From Arthrobacter rhizosphaerae (GTDB taxonomy: Bacteria; Actinomycetota; Actinomycetes; Actinomycetales; Micrococcaceae), in contig NZ_JALLAN010000019.1 in NCBI RefSeq assembly GCF_023062595.1, positions 29,269 through 93,268 of the forward strand: a DNA stretch of 64,000 nucleotides, read 5' to 3'. A program made the position numbers and the translations under genes. Below, piece after piece: positions 33,133 through 41,720 of the stretch. The notes under the pieces are model-generated. The model had not been told where the DNA came from and ran no database searches. It was given only the letters and a program-made list of their open reading frames with translations. Position 1 is the first letter of the stretch. Every line of letters begins with the position of its first letter.

Positions 33133-34563
33133 ATGGCTTGGACCGGTTCCGCCCGAAGATCCGCCGTGCTGTGCAGCGCTGTCACACTCCTCTTTTCGGC
33201 CACGCTGCCTGCAGCTGCAGCCCCGACAGCAGCCGCGTTATCTGCGAGCCAGGCAGCGGCAGCAAGGTTCCCGTCGGCACCCTTCCCGGCGAAGCCTGAG
33301 ATCCCGTCGCCCGAAGACATCGCGTCCGCCAAGGCCAGTGAAAGCGCGACGGCGGATGAGGTCGCCAGAATCGACCGGATCCTTGCAGCGACCGCAGCTG
33401 AGCAGAATGTGACGGCCGCGGCTTCAATGCGCGCCAACAACGCCTATGGTGACGCGCTCGTAGAGCTCCGCGCACGCCAGGAAACCGCAAGCCTTGCCTC
33501 TGCCAAAGCCAGGGCCGCCGGCACGGAACAGCAGAACACCCGTAAGCAGGTTGGCCAGATTGCGGCGGATCTTTACCGGAATGGCGGGCTTAGTCCGGCC
33601 CTCAGCACGGTGCTCTCGGGGAGCGGCGAGAGCCTGCAACAAGCTGCCACCCTCGAAGCAATCTCAGCCGACCGCAGCCGTGCCTTCGAATCAGCGGAAA
33701 CAGCCGCAGCGGCAGCGGAGTCTTTGACCGCAGCAGCCGAGGAAGCGAACAAGGCGGCGGAAGATGCAGCCCGAGCTGCTGAGGACCGGAAGTCAGAAGC
33801 CGACCACGCCAACGCTGCGCTGTTGAAGAGCATCGCCGGCGCCAAGGATCAGCGCACCGTACTGGTCAGCCAGCTCGCGTCGCTGAAGAACACCACCGAA
33901 GCGCTCGAGTCCGCCCGGGTTGAGGCGATGGAGCGGCAACGCCAGCAGGAGCTATTGGCTGCCATCACCACCGCGAGCCAACGGCACGCCGCAGGGTCCC
34001 CGACGGAGGAGGCGCCTCCTCCGGCCGCTCCCCCGGGTCCGAACCCCGGGCCTGCACCCGTCCCCACCCCTGGAAACCCGCCGTCTGCCGCGCCGGTGCC
34101 GGCCCCTGCGCCTCCTCCTGCACCCGCTCCTCCGCCCGCACCGGCTCCACCTGCACCCGCCCCTGCTCCTCCGCCCGCACCAGTACCAGGCGGATCCAAC
34201 CAGGCTGCGATCTCCGCAGCCCTCGGCAAAGTCGGTGCACCGTACTTCTACGAGTACGGCGGCACGGGGCCGTACGGGTTCGATTGTTCAGGATTTGTGC
34301 AGAACTCCTTCGCGGCGGCTGGAAAGTATCTGCCCCGTACCGCAACCCAACAGTTCGCCCAGGCACCGGGCCGTGTTCCTCTCGCCCAGGCACAACCCGG
34401 CGATCTGCTGGTGTGGGGTTCACCGTCGGACTTCAGCCACGTAGCGATTTACCTGGGCAACGGCCAAGTGGTGCAGGCCTTGAACCCGCAGGCCGGGATC
34501 GAGGTCACCCCGCTGAGCTGGATGGCCGGAATGCAGTTGTACCCCTACGCTGCCCGGTACTAA
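33133..34563 (+). CDS. Secreted NlpC/P60 peptidoglycan endopeptidase
   Basis: A 476-residue exported cell-wall hydrolase. It has an N-terminal signal (about 1-35, Ala-rich, cleaved near AAAAPTAAA) and a long coiled-coil region (about 60-270, Ala/Glu/Arg-rich). Next come a Pro/Ala-rich linker (about 285-355) and the NlpC/P60 domain (about 358-476) with Cys385 in GFDCSGFVQ and His436 in DFSHVAIYLGNG. Such RipA-like proteins cut stem peptides at cell separation (family knowledge). ATG 33133 is used; a TTG two codons earlier also works. The region 32947-33132 holds the promoter; I find no riboswitch there. Confidence 0.92.
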   Translation: MAWTGSARRSAVLCSAVTLLFSATLPAAAAPTAAALSASQAAAARFPSAPFPAKPEIPSPEDIASAKASESATADEVARIDRILAATAAEQNVTAAASMRANNAYGDALVELRARQETASLASAKARAAGTEQQNTRKQVGQIAADLYRNGGLSPALSTVLSGSGESLQQAATLEAISADRSRAFESAETAAAAAESLTAAAEEANKAAEDAARAAEDRKSEADHANAALLKSIAGAKDQRTVLVSQLASLKNTTEALESARVEAMERQRQQELLAAITTASQRHAAGSPTEEAPPPAAPPGPNPGPAPVPTPGNPPSAAPVPAPAPPPAPAPPPAPAPPAPAPAPPPAPVPGGSNQAAISAALGKVGAPYFYEYGGTGPYGFDCSGFVQNSFAAAGKYLPRTATQQFAQAPGRVPLAQAQPGDLLVWGSPSDFSHVAIYLGNGQVVQALNPQAGIEVTPLSWMAGMQLYPYAARY

Positions 34564-34657
34564 TTCACATCCTGTACTGGCACGCTCCTTACACGTCCCG
34601 CGTGTTCCTTGCAGGAGATGCGGCCATAAGGCGTGAACTGCCATCTAGAATGCGTGG

Positions 34658-35581
34658 GTGGACCTTTCACATCTCGGCGCGCCGATCGGGCCGAAGGTCC
34701 GTGTCCACGGCGGGTTCGCCAACCGGATGTACCGGCTCGACACCGACCAGGGGTCGTTCGCGGTGAAGGAGTTGAACCTCGTCGACCGCCGCTGGACCTA
34801 TCGCGTCGAGGACGTGTTCAGGTTTGAGCGGGCGGCCTTCGCTGCCGGCATTCCGATGCCAGAGCCGATCTCGGCCAGCCACTACACGCTTGTTCACCGA
34901 TGGGTCGAGGGCGAGAAGGTGCCCGAAGCGCCAGTGTCGGCGGCGTACGCGTTTGAGATCGGTGAGATCCTCGCGCGCATCCACGCCCTCAACGTCGCGT
35001 GGACCCCTGTGTCGATCGAGGACCCGACGCCATGGGACTGGCCCGAGCTCGCCGCGCGTGCGGCGGCGACCGGACAGCCGTGGGCCGACTACCTCGCCTC
35101 TCACGTCGATACGTTCCTCGCGATTGCCCACTTCGTCGACACCTGCGAACGGCCAGGCCCCGTCGTGCTGACGCACAGGGACATCCAACCGTGGAACCTG
35201 CTCGCTCGAGAGGGCCGGCCGGTGGTGCTCGACTGGGAGCTCTCGGGGATGCTCGACCTGTCCAGTGAGCTCGGCTCGACCGCGCTGAGCCTCGCGAAGG
35301 GACCTGGCTTCGACGACATCAAGCCGGCCATTTTCCGCTCGGTTCTCGACGGCTATGTCGCGGGGGGCGGAGCGCTGCCGCCGTCAGGTCCAAGCTGGTT
35401 TGTGTTCATGATCGACGGCTGGCTGGGGCACACGAGGTGGAACATCCTCCGGTGCCTCGCCGGTGTCGAGGCGAGCACCGGCCCTGACCTCGCGCTGTCG
35501 CACGAGTCCGTGCGCAACGGCGTGCGTGGCCTCCCCGACCTGTTCAGCCGGCTTCCGGAGCTCGAGGCGCTGCTCGTGTGA
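34658..35581 (+). CDS. APH-type phosphotransferase family protein
   Basis: A 307-residue protein of the aminoglycoside phosphotransferase/choline kinase-like fold. Glycine-rich loop VHGGFANRMYRLDT is followed by the lysine in FAVKEL. The catalytic loop VLTHRDIQPWNLL (HxDxxxxN) and metal Asp in VVLDWELSG are intact, so it is probably an active small-molecule kinase. The substrate is unknown; resistance cannot be inferred from the fold. The start is GTG 34658 with no strong ribosome site. Codon choice (many GTCG/CTCG) differs slightly from its neighbours, which may mean acquisition. Confidence 0.8.
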   Translation: MDLSHLGAPIGPKVRVHGGFANRMYRLDTDQGSFAVKELNLVDRRWTYRVEDVFRFERAAFAAGIPMPEPISASHYTLVHRWVEGEKVPEAPVSAAYAFEIGEILARIHALNVAWTPVSIEDPTPWDWPELAARAAATGQPWADYLASHVDTFLAIAHFVDTCERPGPVVLTHRDIQPWNLLAREGRPVVLDWELSGMLDLSSELGSTALSLAKGPGFDDIKPAIFRSVLDGYVAGGGALPPSGPSWFVFMIDGWLGHTRWNILRCLAGVEASTGPDLALSHESVRNGVRGLPDLFSRLPELEALLV

Positions 35582-35676
35582 CAGTGACCTGCGTCGGTGC
35601 TTGGTACGCGGCGTAAGCCTGCCCTCAATTGTGCGCTTGGATGCGGCTACGCTTGTGGTGCACCGGCAGCCGCGGC

Positions 35677-36579
35677 CTACGACAGGATGTCCTTCGTAAC
35701 GAACCTGCTGTAGGCGAGGGCTCCGAAGACGGCCACGTAGCCGGCCTGCAGCCAGGCGTTGCTGGCGAAGGAGTCCCATCCGATGGGTTGGCGAAGCAAT
35801 TCAGAAAAACCCAGCCAGTAGTGGCTGAACAACCATGGATGCAGCCACTCCAGCTGGGGCAATGCGTCCAGCACCTGAGACACCACAGACAGCACCACGG
35901 TGGCGGCCATTGCTCCGACCGGGACATCGGTCAAGGTAGACATGAAAAGGCCAATGGCAGACAAGCCCAGCAAAGAAACGGCAATGTAGGCCGCAATCAG
36001 GATCAGCCTCAGCACCGCCTCGGCCGGAGCGATGGTATCGCCGGACAGCAGAGTCACCCGGCCCACCGGGAAAAGAGCCGCACCGATTGCCGCACCGGTG
36101 AGGGCAATCACCAAGGGCGCGACGATGCAGAAAACCAATGCGCCGGCGTACTTGACAAGCAGGAGCTTGACCCGTCCCGCCGGTGCCACCAAGAGGTAGC
36201 GCAGCGTGCCGAGTCCCGCTTCGCCGGCTACGGTATCGCCCGCCACCACCCCAACAGTAAGGGGCAGGAAGAGCGGGATGGACACCAGCATTCCCGTAAC
36301 CCCGACAAAGAGACCGTTCTGCGTAATCCTGTCCAGGAATGCGGGGCCACGGCCCGGCGGCACAGCTGAAGAAAGCCGCACCGCGACGGCAATCAGAATC
36401 GGGATAGCTGCAAGCGCCGCCAGCATGGCCCACGTCCGCCGACGACGGAACAGGACCGACAATTCAGATCCAAGGAGAGACCAGGCCGACGAGCCCCTCC
36501 CTCGTTCTAATGCAGCACTGCCGGACTCCCCGGTCACTCCACCAGCCAGGCTCTCACTGGGCAGCTTGTCACTGGGCAA
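35677..36579 (-). CDS. ABC-2-type transporter permease
   Basis: A 300-residue inner-membrane protein with six hydrophobic helices after a polar N-terminus. It has the ABC-2 pattern LLGSELSVLFRRRRTWAML, then the GDTVAGEAGLGTLRYLL segment typical of these exporters. It pairs with the ATP-binding gene directly upstream (11-base overlap). Together with the LolA-like protein it forms one operon. The substrate is unknown, and both export and a role in handling envelope lipids are possible. Confidence 0.88.
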   Translation of the reverse strand: MPSDKLPSESLAGGVTGESGSAALERGRGSSAWSLLGSELSVLFRRRRTWAMLAALAAIPILIAVAVRLSSAVPPGRGPAFLDRITQNGLFVGVTGMLVSIPLFLPLTVGVVAGDTVAGEAGLGTLRYLLVAPAGRVKLLLVKYAGALVFCIVAPLVIALTGAAIGAALFPVGRVTLLSGDTIAPAEAVLRLILIAAYIAVSLLGLSAIGLFMSTLTDVPVGAMAATVVLSVVSQVLDALPQLEWLHPWLFSHYWLGFSELLRQPIGWDSFASNAWLQAGYVAVFGALAYSRFVTKDILS

Positions 36580-37561
36580 TGTCGAACCCCTCCCCCGTCA
36601 GCGCCACAAAGCGGTCTTCGAGGCTTCCTTGCTCTACAGCAAAACCCCTGACCCGCACTCCGGCATCAACCAGGGCGGCCACAATGTCCTCCGGTGCCAC
36701 TACACCGTCAGCAGCCACCGCGCCGTCCGGATCCGGAAGCGACGCCGTCAACACACCGGTTGTCGGGGCGGCGCCGTCCGTAACCGGGGTGAGGCCCAAC
36801 CGCACGAGCACGGCAGAGGCGGTTCCGGCGTCGGGCGTTAACAAGCGAAGCGTTCGGCCGCCGGACTGGCGCAGGGAGGCCAGGGTCCCCTGCGCCACCA
36901 GGCTGCCAGCGCTCATCACCGCCGCGTGTGTACAGATCTGCTCCACTTCGGCGAGGAGGTGGCTGGAGACGAATACGGTGGCGCCATCGGCCGCCAGTGA
37001 GCGGACGAGGTGCCTCACCTCCCTTGTGCCCTGGGGATCCAGGCCATTGGTGGGTTCATCGAGCACCAGGAGTTCACGGGGAGACAGCAACGCGTTGGCG
37101 ATGCCGAGGCGCTGCTTCATCCCCAGGGAATAGGCCCGCACTTTCTTACCAGCAGCATGGGTCAGCCCCACCCGCTCCAGCGCCCTTTGCACACGCGCTG
37201 CCCGGGTTCCGCGGACAGAATGGGGATCGGCCGCATCGAAGCGGTGCAGATTAGCTGTGCCGGACAGAAAAGGGTAGAAAGCGGGCCCCTCCACCAGGGC
37301 ACCAACACGTGGCAGCACATCCTGAAGTTGCCGCGGCATCTCCTGGCCCAGCACACTGATGGTCCCCTCGGAGGCGGCGGCGAGACCGAGCATCATGCGG
37401 ATGGTAGTGGTCTTTCCGGAACCGTTCGGGCCGAGGAATCCGAAGACCGATCCCCGGGGCACGGCAAGATCAATATTATTCACTGCCAGCTGGCGGCCGA
37501 ACCGTTTGCTCAGCCCCTTCGCCTCGATGGCAAGGTCATCAGCCGTACTGGCACCCGTCAC
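36569..37561 (-). CDS. ABC transporter ATP-binding protein (ABC-2 exporter type)
   Basis: A 330-residue ATPase with Walker A FLGPNGSGKTTTIRML, Q-loop region, signature SLGMKQRLGIANALL, Walker B LLVLDEPTNGLDP and the H-loop VFVSSHLLAEVEQ. A C-terminal ~90-residue accessory domain follows (TLRLLTPDAGTAS). It drives the adjacent permease and overlaps the LolA-like gene by 4 bases. Confidence 0.93.
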   Translation of the reverse strand: MTGASTADDLAIEAKGLSKRFGRQLAVNNIDLAVPRGSVFGFLGPNGSGKTTTIRMMLGLAAASEGTISVLGQEMPRQLQDVLPRVGALVEGPAFYPFLSGTANLHRFDAADPHSVRGTRAARVQRALERVGLTHAAGKKVRAYSLGMKQRLGIANALLSPRELLVLDEPTNGLDPQGTREVRHLVRSLAADGATVFVSSHLLAEVEQICTHAAVMSAGSLVAQGTLASLRQSGGRTLRLLTPDAGTASAVLVRLGLTPVTDGAAPTTGVLTASLPDPDGAVAADGVVAPEDIVAALVDAGVRVRGFAVEQGSLEDRFVALTGEGFDIAQ

Positions 37562-38724
37562 CTTGGCGTGGCTGCAGACTGCAGCATCTCCACGGGAACT
37601 GCACCAACGAAGATCCGGCCGTCATCGGTAAACAGGACGTTCAGCAAGGACGTCGACAGGACCTTTCCGCCCGGAACACTGACCATGGCTTCCTGCAGCA
37701 ACGGCTCCCTGGCCAGGAGCCCTTCGGCGTCAAGGGCATCCCCGCCCACACGGAATCCGACTATTGTCTCCCATCCGCTGCCGGTCACCTGGGGACGTCC
37801 AACGTCGGTGAACCCACCGCTGTGGCCATCCGACCCGGGCATGCCATCCCGCCCTGGCAACACGTCACGTCCGGGATAAGCCCCGAGAGGACGCGGGGGC
37901 GGCTGCAGTTCCTTCACGGTGGTGCCCGAAGGCGGTGAGAACTCAAAGAGCGCGGAATCAGGGGCACCAAGGGACAGGCTGGTGTAGGCAAGCGAGAATG
38001 CCGGCTCAGCTTGTCCGCGGGCCATCACCTGAAGGGACAGGGGCAACCCGTTCTCGCCGTCCACAGCTATGGACACAGAACCCACCAAGGTCTGCTGCGA
38101 GCGCGGTGTGAGCACCAGGTTATACGCAGTACGGCCAGCCACCTGAACATCGGGTCCTACCGAGATGTCCGTACTGGGGTCCAGCTTGGCCAGCAGTTTG
38201 TCGGTCAACTCGGCGGGCGTAGGCATGCTGGAGGAGTCCGGGAAACCAGGCTTTACCGGCGTTTCCAAAGGCTCGTGCCCTGGGAGCCTTGTCGCGGAGA
38301 GTTCCGGCAGCGTGATGTGGACGGCGGACTGGTCCTTCGAGCTGTACCACCACAGTTCCCGACCGTTCCTTACGACGTCCCGCTCGGCCATCGGGTCTAA
38401 GATTTGGATCCTCATTTTGGTGGGACCGTCTTTGTAAACCCGTGCTGTGTGCGGCCCGGAAAGGAGCTCAAGCCAGGACGTCTGGGCGGACGCTGCTGAC
38501 GGGCCCGTCTGAGGAAGTTCGGGCAGACCAAGGCTGGAATTCTGCTGCACGGTCCCGGAGAGTGCGTCCACCTTGTGCTCGGCCACAAGCGCCAAAACCT
38601 GCTCAGGACTCTTGGCTGGGAGGGGATCCACGGCACTCGCCGGCAACGAACCCACCGCAACACCGGCCGCGATTACTGCTGGAACCACTGCAGCAGGCAT
38701 CCACCGCAGCAACCGGCGGTTCAT
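37558..38724 (-). CDS. LolA-like secreted protein (outer-membrane lipoprotein carrier fold)
   Basis: A 388-residue exported protein. The signal is about residues 1-32 (RRLLRWMPAAVVPAVIAAG then ASA). The mature part carries the LolA/LppX-like pattern: KMRIQILDPMAERDVVRNGR, LWWYSSKDQSAVHITLP, LTPRSQQTLVGSVSIAVDGE, FEFSPPSGTTVKEL. A Gly/Asp/Pro-rich region (about 265-295) separates this from the C-terminal GSGWETIVGFRVGG domain. It is encoded first in an operon with an ABC-2 exporter, which suggests a lipophilic cargo or a sensor of it (inference). Confidence 0.78.
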   Translation of the reverse strand: MNRRLLRWMPAAVVPAVIAAGVAVGSLPASAVDPLPAKSPEQVLALVAEHKVDALSGTVQQNSSLGLPELPQTGPSAASAQTSWLELLSGPHTARVYKDGPTKMRIQILDPMAERDVVRNGRELWWYSSKDQSAVHITLPELSATRLPGHEPLETPVKPGFPDSSSMPTPAELTDKLLAKLDPSTDISVGPDVQVAGRTAYNLVLTPRSQQTLVGSVSIAVDGENGLPLSLQVMARGQAEPAFSLAYTSLSLGAPDSALFEFSPPSGTTVKELQPPPRPLGAYPGRDVLPGRDGMPGSDGHSGGFTDVGRPQVTGSGWETIVGFRVGGDALDAEGLLAREPLLQEAMVSVPGGKVLSTSLLNVLFTDDGRIFVGAVPVEMLQSAATPR

Positions 38725-38833
38725 GTCAGTTCCGATCCAACGTCGCAACTCATGGTTCAAGATTACGCCTCGAAGGTCAGGCACGCCCGGGGTCAGTCCC
38801 CGTTGTTTCAGGCACCTTGTTCAGGCTGCTGGT

Positions 38834-39865
38834 TCAGGCAGCGCCGAGCATCGGGCCGAACTTGGGCCTGTCTGCCAGCCGCGGGTCGTCCTTGTCCGGA
38901 ACTACCAAAACCGGACCCTTCGCGTGATGCAGGATGCCGTCAGAAGTAGAGCCAAGGAGCATTCCGGCAAAGCCGCCCCTGCCCCGGGTTCCCACCACCA
39001 CAAGCTCCACGTGCCTGCTCGCCTCCACCAAAACATCAACCGGAGTTCCATCCACAAGCTGGGTCTCAATGGTCAGGTTGGGATAATGACTCTGCAGCCA
39101 GGCCACACCGGCGTCCAGCTGGACCCGGATATCGGCGAACAAGGCCTCCCGGTCCATCGGTGCCGGCACCCATGCCAGGGAGCCGCTGTATTGCGGAACG
39201 GCGCATACGCCCCGCAGCTTGGCCCCCATCCGCTCTGCCTGCGCAGCCGCTTCGAGAACAGCCACGCGGGCCTGCTCAGAGCCGTCGACTCCCACCACAA
39301 CCACGTTCTCCACAGGCTGACTGCCGGATTTCTCCTGCTCAGCGCGGACGCGTTTGTCCGTAGTGGTTTCGCCCAGGCGTGCAGCGCAGACAAGAGGCAC
39401 GGTCACAGTCGGGCACTTGGCGTGGGCGGGAAGCGCGCTGCTGACCGATCCCAGGAGCCGTCCTACAAACCCGCCCCGGCCGCGGGTGCCGAACACCAGG
39501 AGCTCGGCTGTCTCTGACATCTCCAGGAGGACACCCGAGGCGTCACCGTTCTCTACGGAAGCGTCAACATCGATGTCGTAGGGGGCCACCTTGTCCACAG
39601 CCTGCTTCAGGATGGCCTCGGCACCTTCCCGAATGACCGAATCATCGACAGTGGCGTAACCGCCGTCCAGCCCTGAAGCGGCGAAGATCGGCACTGAGTA
39701 TGCCGTCACAATATGCAAAGGACGACGGCGGCGTTCTGCTTCGCGTGCGGCCCACACGAGTGCGCACTGGCTATGCTCGGATCCGTCGACACCCACAACA
39801 ATTCCCTGCGGGGAGACGACGTCGTCATCTCCCTCTGATTCCGGGTGCATCTGTTGTCGGGCCAT
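38834..39865 (-). CDS. Universal stress protein with two tandem Usp domains
   Basis: A 343-residue cytosolic protein. Each half has a Usp domain with the ATP-binding glycine motif, GTRGRGGFVGRLLGS in the first and GTRGRGGFAGMLLGS in the second. Each domain begins with VGVDGSE. Tandem Usp proteins are common in actinobacteria and respond to hypoxia, starvation or redox stress (family knowledge). ATG 39865 has GAGGAGG about 8 bases upstream; 24 extra upstream codons lack homology. It appears monocistronic. Confidence 0.93.
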   Translation of the reverse strand: MARQQMHPESEGDDDVVSPQGIVVGVDGSEHSQCALVWAAREAERRRRPLHIVTAYSVPIFAASGLDGGYATVDDSVIREGAEAILKQAVDKVAPYDIDVDASVENGDASGVLLEMSETAELLVFGTRGRGGFVGRLLGSVSSALPAHAKCPTVTVPLVCAARLGETTTDKRVRAEQEKSGSQPVENVVVVGVDGSEQARVAVLEAAAQAERMGAKLRGVCAVPQYSGSLAWVPAPMDREALFADIRVQLDAGVAWLQSHYPNLTIETQLVDGTPVDVLVEASRHVELVVVGTRGRGGFAGMLLGSTSDGILHHAKGPVLVVPDKDDPRLADRPKFGPMLGAA

Positions 39866-40291
39866 GGGGTCCGCCTCCTCGCGATACTGCCTGATGTTCC
39901 GGCTATTCTGCCAGAAGATCCCGCCCTCGGATGACACTTGGGGCGCGGACCTGCAGCTACTCGGAAAAGCCGTTCCTGAAACTCACTATTCTCGTTTCCC
40001 AGACACTTGGCAAGTGCCTGTAACGGCAGGTTAGCGGGAAGGAAATTCGGCGGAAACAATGGGGTTGGAGCGCGCGCATCCTCCCAGGGTGCTCGCCGCA
40101 CTCAGATCAGCCAATCTTGGGCGAACCCTTTCCAGAGCCGGAAAAGTTCTGTAGTCTTCGAGGCGTTGTTGGAGCGGTTGCGTGTTCAGAACATGCTTCC
40201 AATTCAGTGAGGCGGCCGCACTTTGGGGGTAACGGAGCGCGTGCGGAACAGCAACGCTCCGCATTTCGAACCATCAAGGAGGATCCCGGTA
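39866..40291. other. Promoter gap between universal stress protein and FAD protein genes
   Basis: About 425 bases between divergent starts. A weak inverted repeat CGGAGCG/CGCTCCG lies at about 40233-40261, just before the FAD protein gene. I see no coding region, RNA or clear promoter here. Confidence 0.3.
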
Positions 40292-40933
40292 GTGTCAAGC
40301 ATGCCTATATACGACGGGGCCGAGAAGACCACCACGGTGATCATCGGCACGGGTCTCTCCGGACTGGCCGTTGCCAGTGAACTTCGCCGCCATGGGGTGG
40401 CCTCCATCCTTGTCGAAGGACTCGACGCCGCGGGTGGCTCCCCTGCACCTCTTACCGCTTCCCTCCCCCGCTGCGACGCCGGAGATGCCGGGAGCCGGCA
40501 GGAAAGAAACGAGATCCTCCGGCATCTGCGTAACTACGCAGCCAGCCATCACCTGGACATCCGGAATCAGACCTTCGCCGTGCAGCTGGACAGGATTGCA
40601 CCCGGGACCACGGGCGGCTCCGTTCATCAATGGGCGGTCCACACCGCAGAAGGTGTGCTCTTTGCAGACCACATTGTGTTGACCCGGTGCGGGCAAAGCC
40701 AACTCCGCCGGATGTTGTCCGAATTGGGAATGACAGTGGGCCAGAACTTTGCGGCCGCCATGCGTGCGGTAGGCATATACCTCGTGGGAGTGGGCGAGCT
40801 GGTGGCTCCGACCCCGAAGGACGTCCTCAGGCAGGCAAAAGTTGTAGGCCAGGCCATCGCTGCAAAAGTTCACCCGGACCGGGTTCCGTCCATACTTACC
40901 GGCAGCTTCGCCGCTTTGCCTTCTCCGGCCTAG
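40292..40933 (+). CDS. Short FAD-binding oxidoreductase-like protein
   Basis: A 213-residue protein. The N-terminus is a classical dinucleotide fold (VIIGTGLSGLAVASELRRHG then ILVEGLD). A middle section (RNYAASHHLDIRNQTFAVQLD and GVLFADHIVLTRCG) recalls flavin monooxygenases or thioredoxin-reductase-like enzymes. The second nucleotide-binding domain expected there is missing, so the protein is about half the normal length, and it may lack activity. GTG 40292 is preceded by AAGGAGG 9 bases upstream, which shows the start is real; an in-frame ATG lies three codons later. Confidence 0.65.
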   Translation: MSSMPIYDGAEKTTTVIIGTGLSGLAVASELRRHGVASILVEGLDAAGGSPAPLTASLPRCDAGDAGSRQERNEILRHLRNYAASHHLDIRNQTFAVQLDRIAPGTTGGSVHQWAVHTAEGVLFADHIVLTRCGQSQLRRMLSELGMTVGQNFAAAMRAVGIYLVGVGELVAPTPKDVLRQAKVVGQAIAAKVHPDRVPSILTGSFAALPSPA

Positions 40934-40968
40934 AAGTGTTATCGCTCACTTGAACGGGGCAGGAGCCG

Positions 40969-41634
40969 TTAGGCCCGTGAAGACGGCAACTGGTCATCCT
41001 GCTCGAGCTCCTCGTCCCGGGACGGAGCGAGCCGCCGCTTTGCCATGACACCAAGGGCCACCAGGAGGCCCAAGGCTACCCCGGCAAAAATCACCAGGCT
41101 CCAGGGAAACGGCTCTGAAGAATCTGCCGCAATTTCCGGCGGTGAAGTAACGCCGGGCTGGGCTGTTCCAAGGGTAGGCACGGCACCCTGAGTGGCGGAC
41201 GGTGACGATGCTGCCGGCGTCGAACCTGCTCCCGGAGTTTCGGTGCCAGTAGCCCCGGACGTGGCCGTGAAAGTGAAGCTTCCCTCGATTGGATGCGAAT
41301 CCGAGCTGACAACCCGCCAGACAACCGTGAAGATCCCTGCCGGTGCCCCCTCTTTGAGTTTCTGGGACGCCACGTTGTCCACGATCTCAACGTCGCCTTC
41401 AGCCCAATTCGTTCCGGCGCCGTCATTGACCCGGATCTGCGAGCCGAGGGCCAACGGATTGTTGTTGAACGTGATGGATACCTGCTCGGGCGGTGTTGGG
41501 ACTGTGGCACCTTGCGCCGGGCTGCTGGACTCGGCCACGTCATGGGCTGATGCCGGAATGGCCCCTGACAGCATGGTGGCGGCGAGAAGACAAAGGCCGA
41601 TGAGAATTCGCAGCGGCTGGCGGATGGAACGCAT
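40969..41634 (-). CDS. CopC-domain copper-binding membrane-anchored protein
   Basis: A 221-residue exported protein. A signal peptide (1-30) ends in ASAHD, so the mature protein starts with the Cu2+-binding His, and SSDSHPIEGSFTF supplies the second site. A Pro/Thr/Ser-rich linker (about 125-165) leads to one C-terminal transmembrane helix (about 170-190) and a basic cytosolic tail. It probably binds copper outside the membrane. The usual partner CopD is not next to it. Confidence 0.85.
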   Translation of the reverse strand: MRSIRQPLRILIGLCLLAATMLSGAIPASAHDVAESSSPAQGATVPTPPEQVSITFNNNPLALGSQIRVNDGAGTNWAEGDVEIVDNVASQKLKEGAPAGIFTVVWRVVSSDSHPIEGSFTFTATSGATGTETPGAGSTPAASSPSATQGAVPTLGTAQPGVTSPPEIAADSSEPFPWSLVIFAGVALGLLVALGVMAKRRLAPSRDEELEQDDQLPSSRA

Positions 41635-41720
41635 GAGGGGACAACTCCTGTGTGTTGGCTTCCTTACAGACTAGGCGAATTTGTGCGTCGGTCCCGGGGA
41701 GCCCTAATAGGATTCAATGC

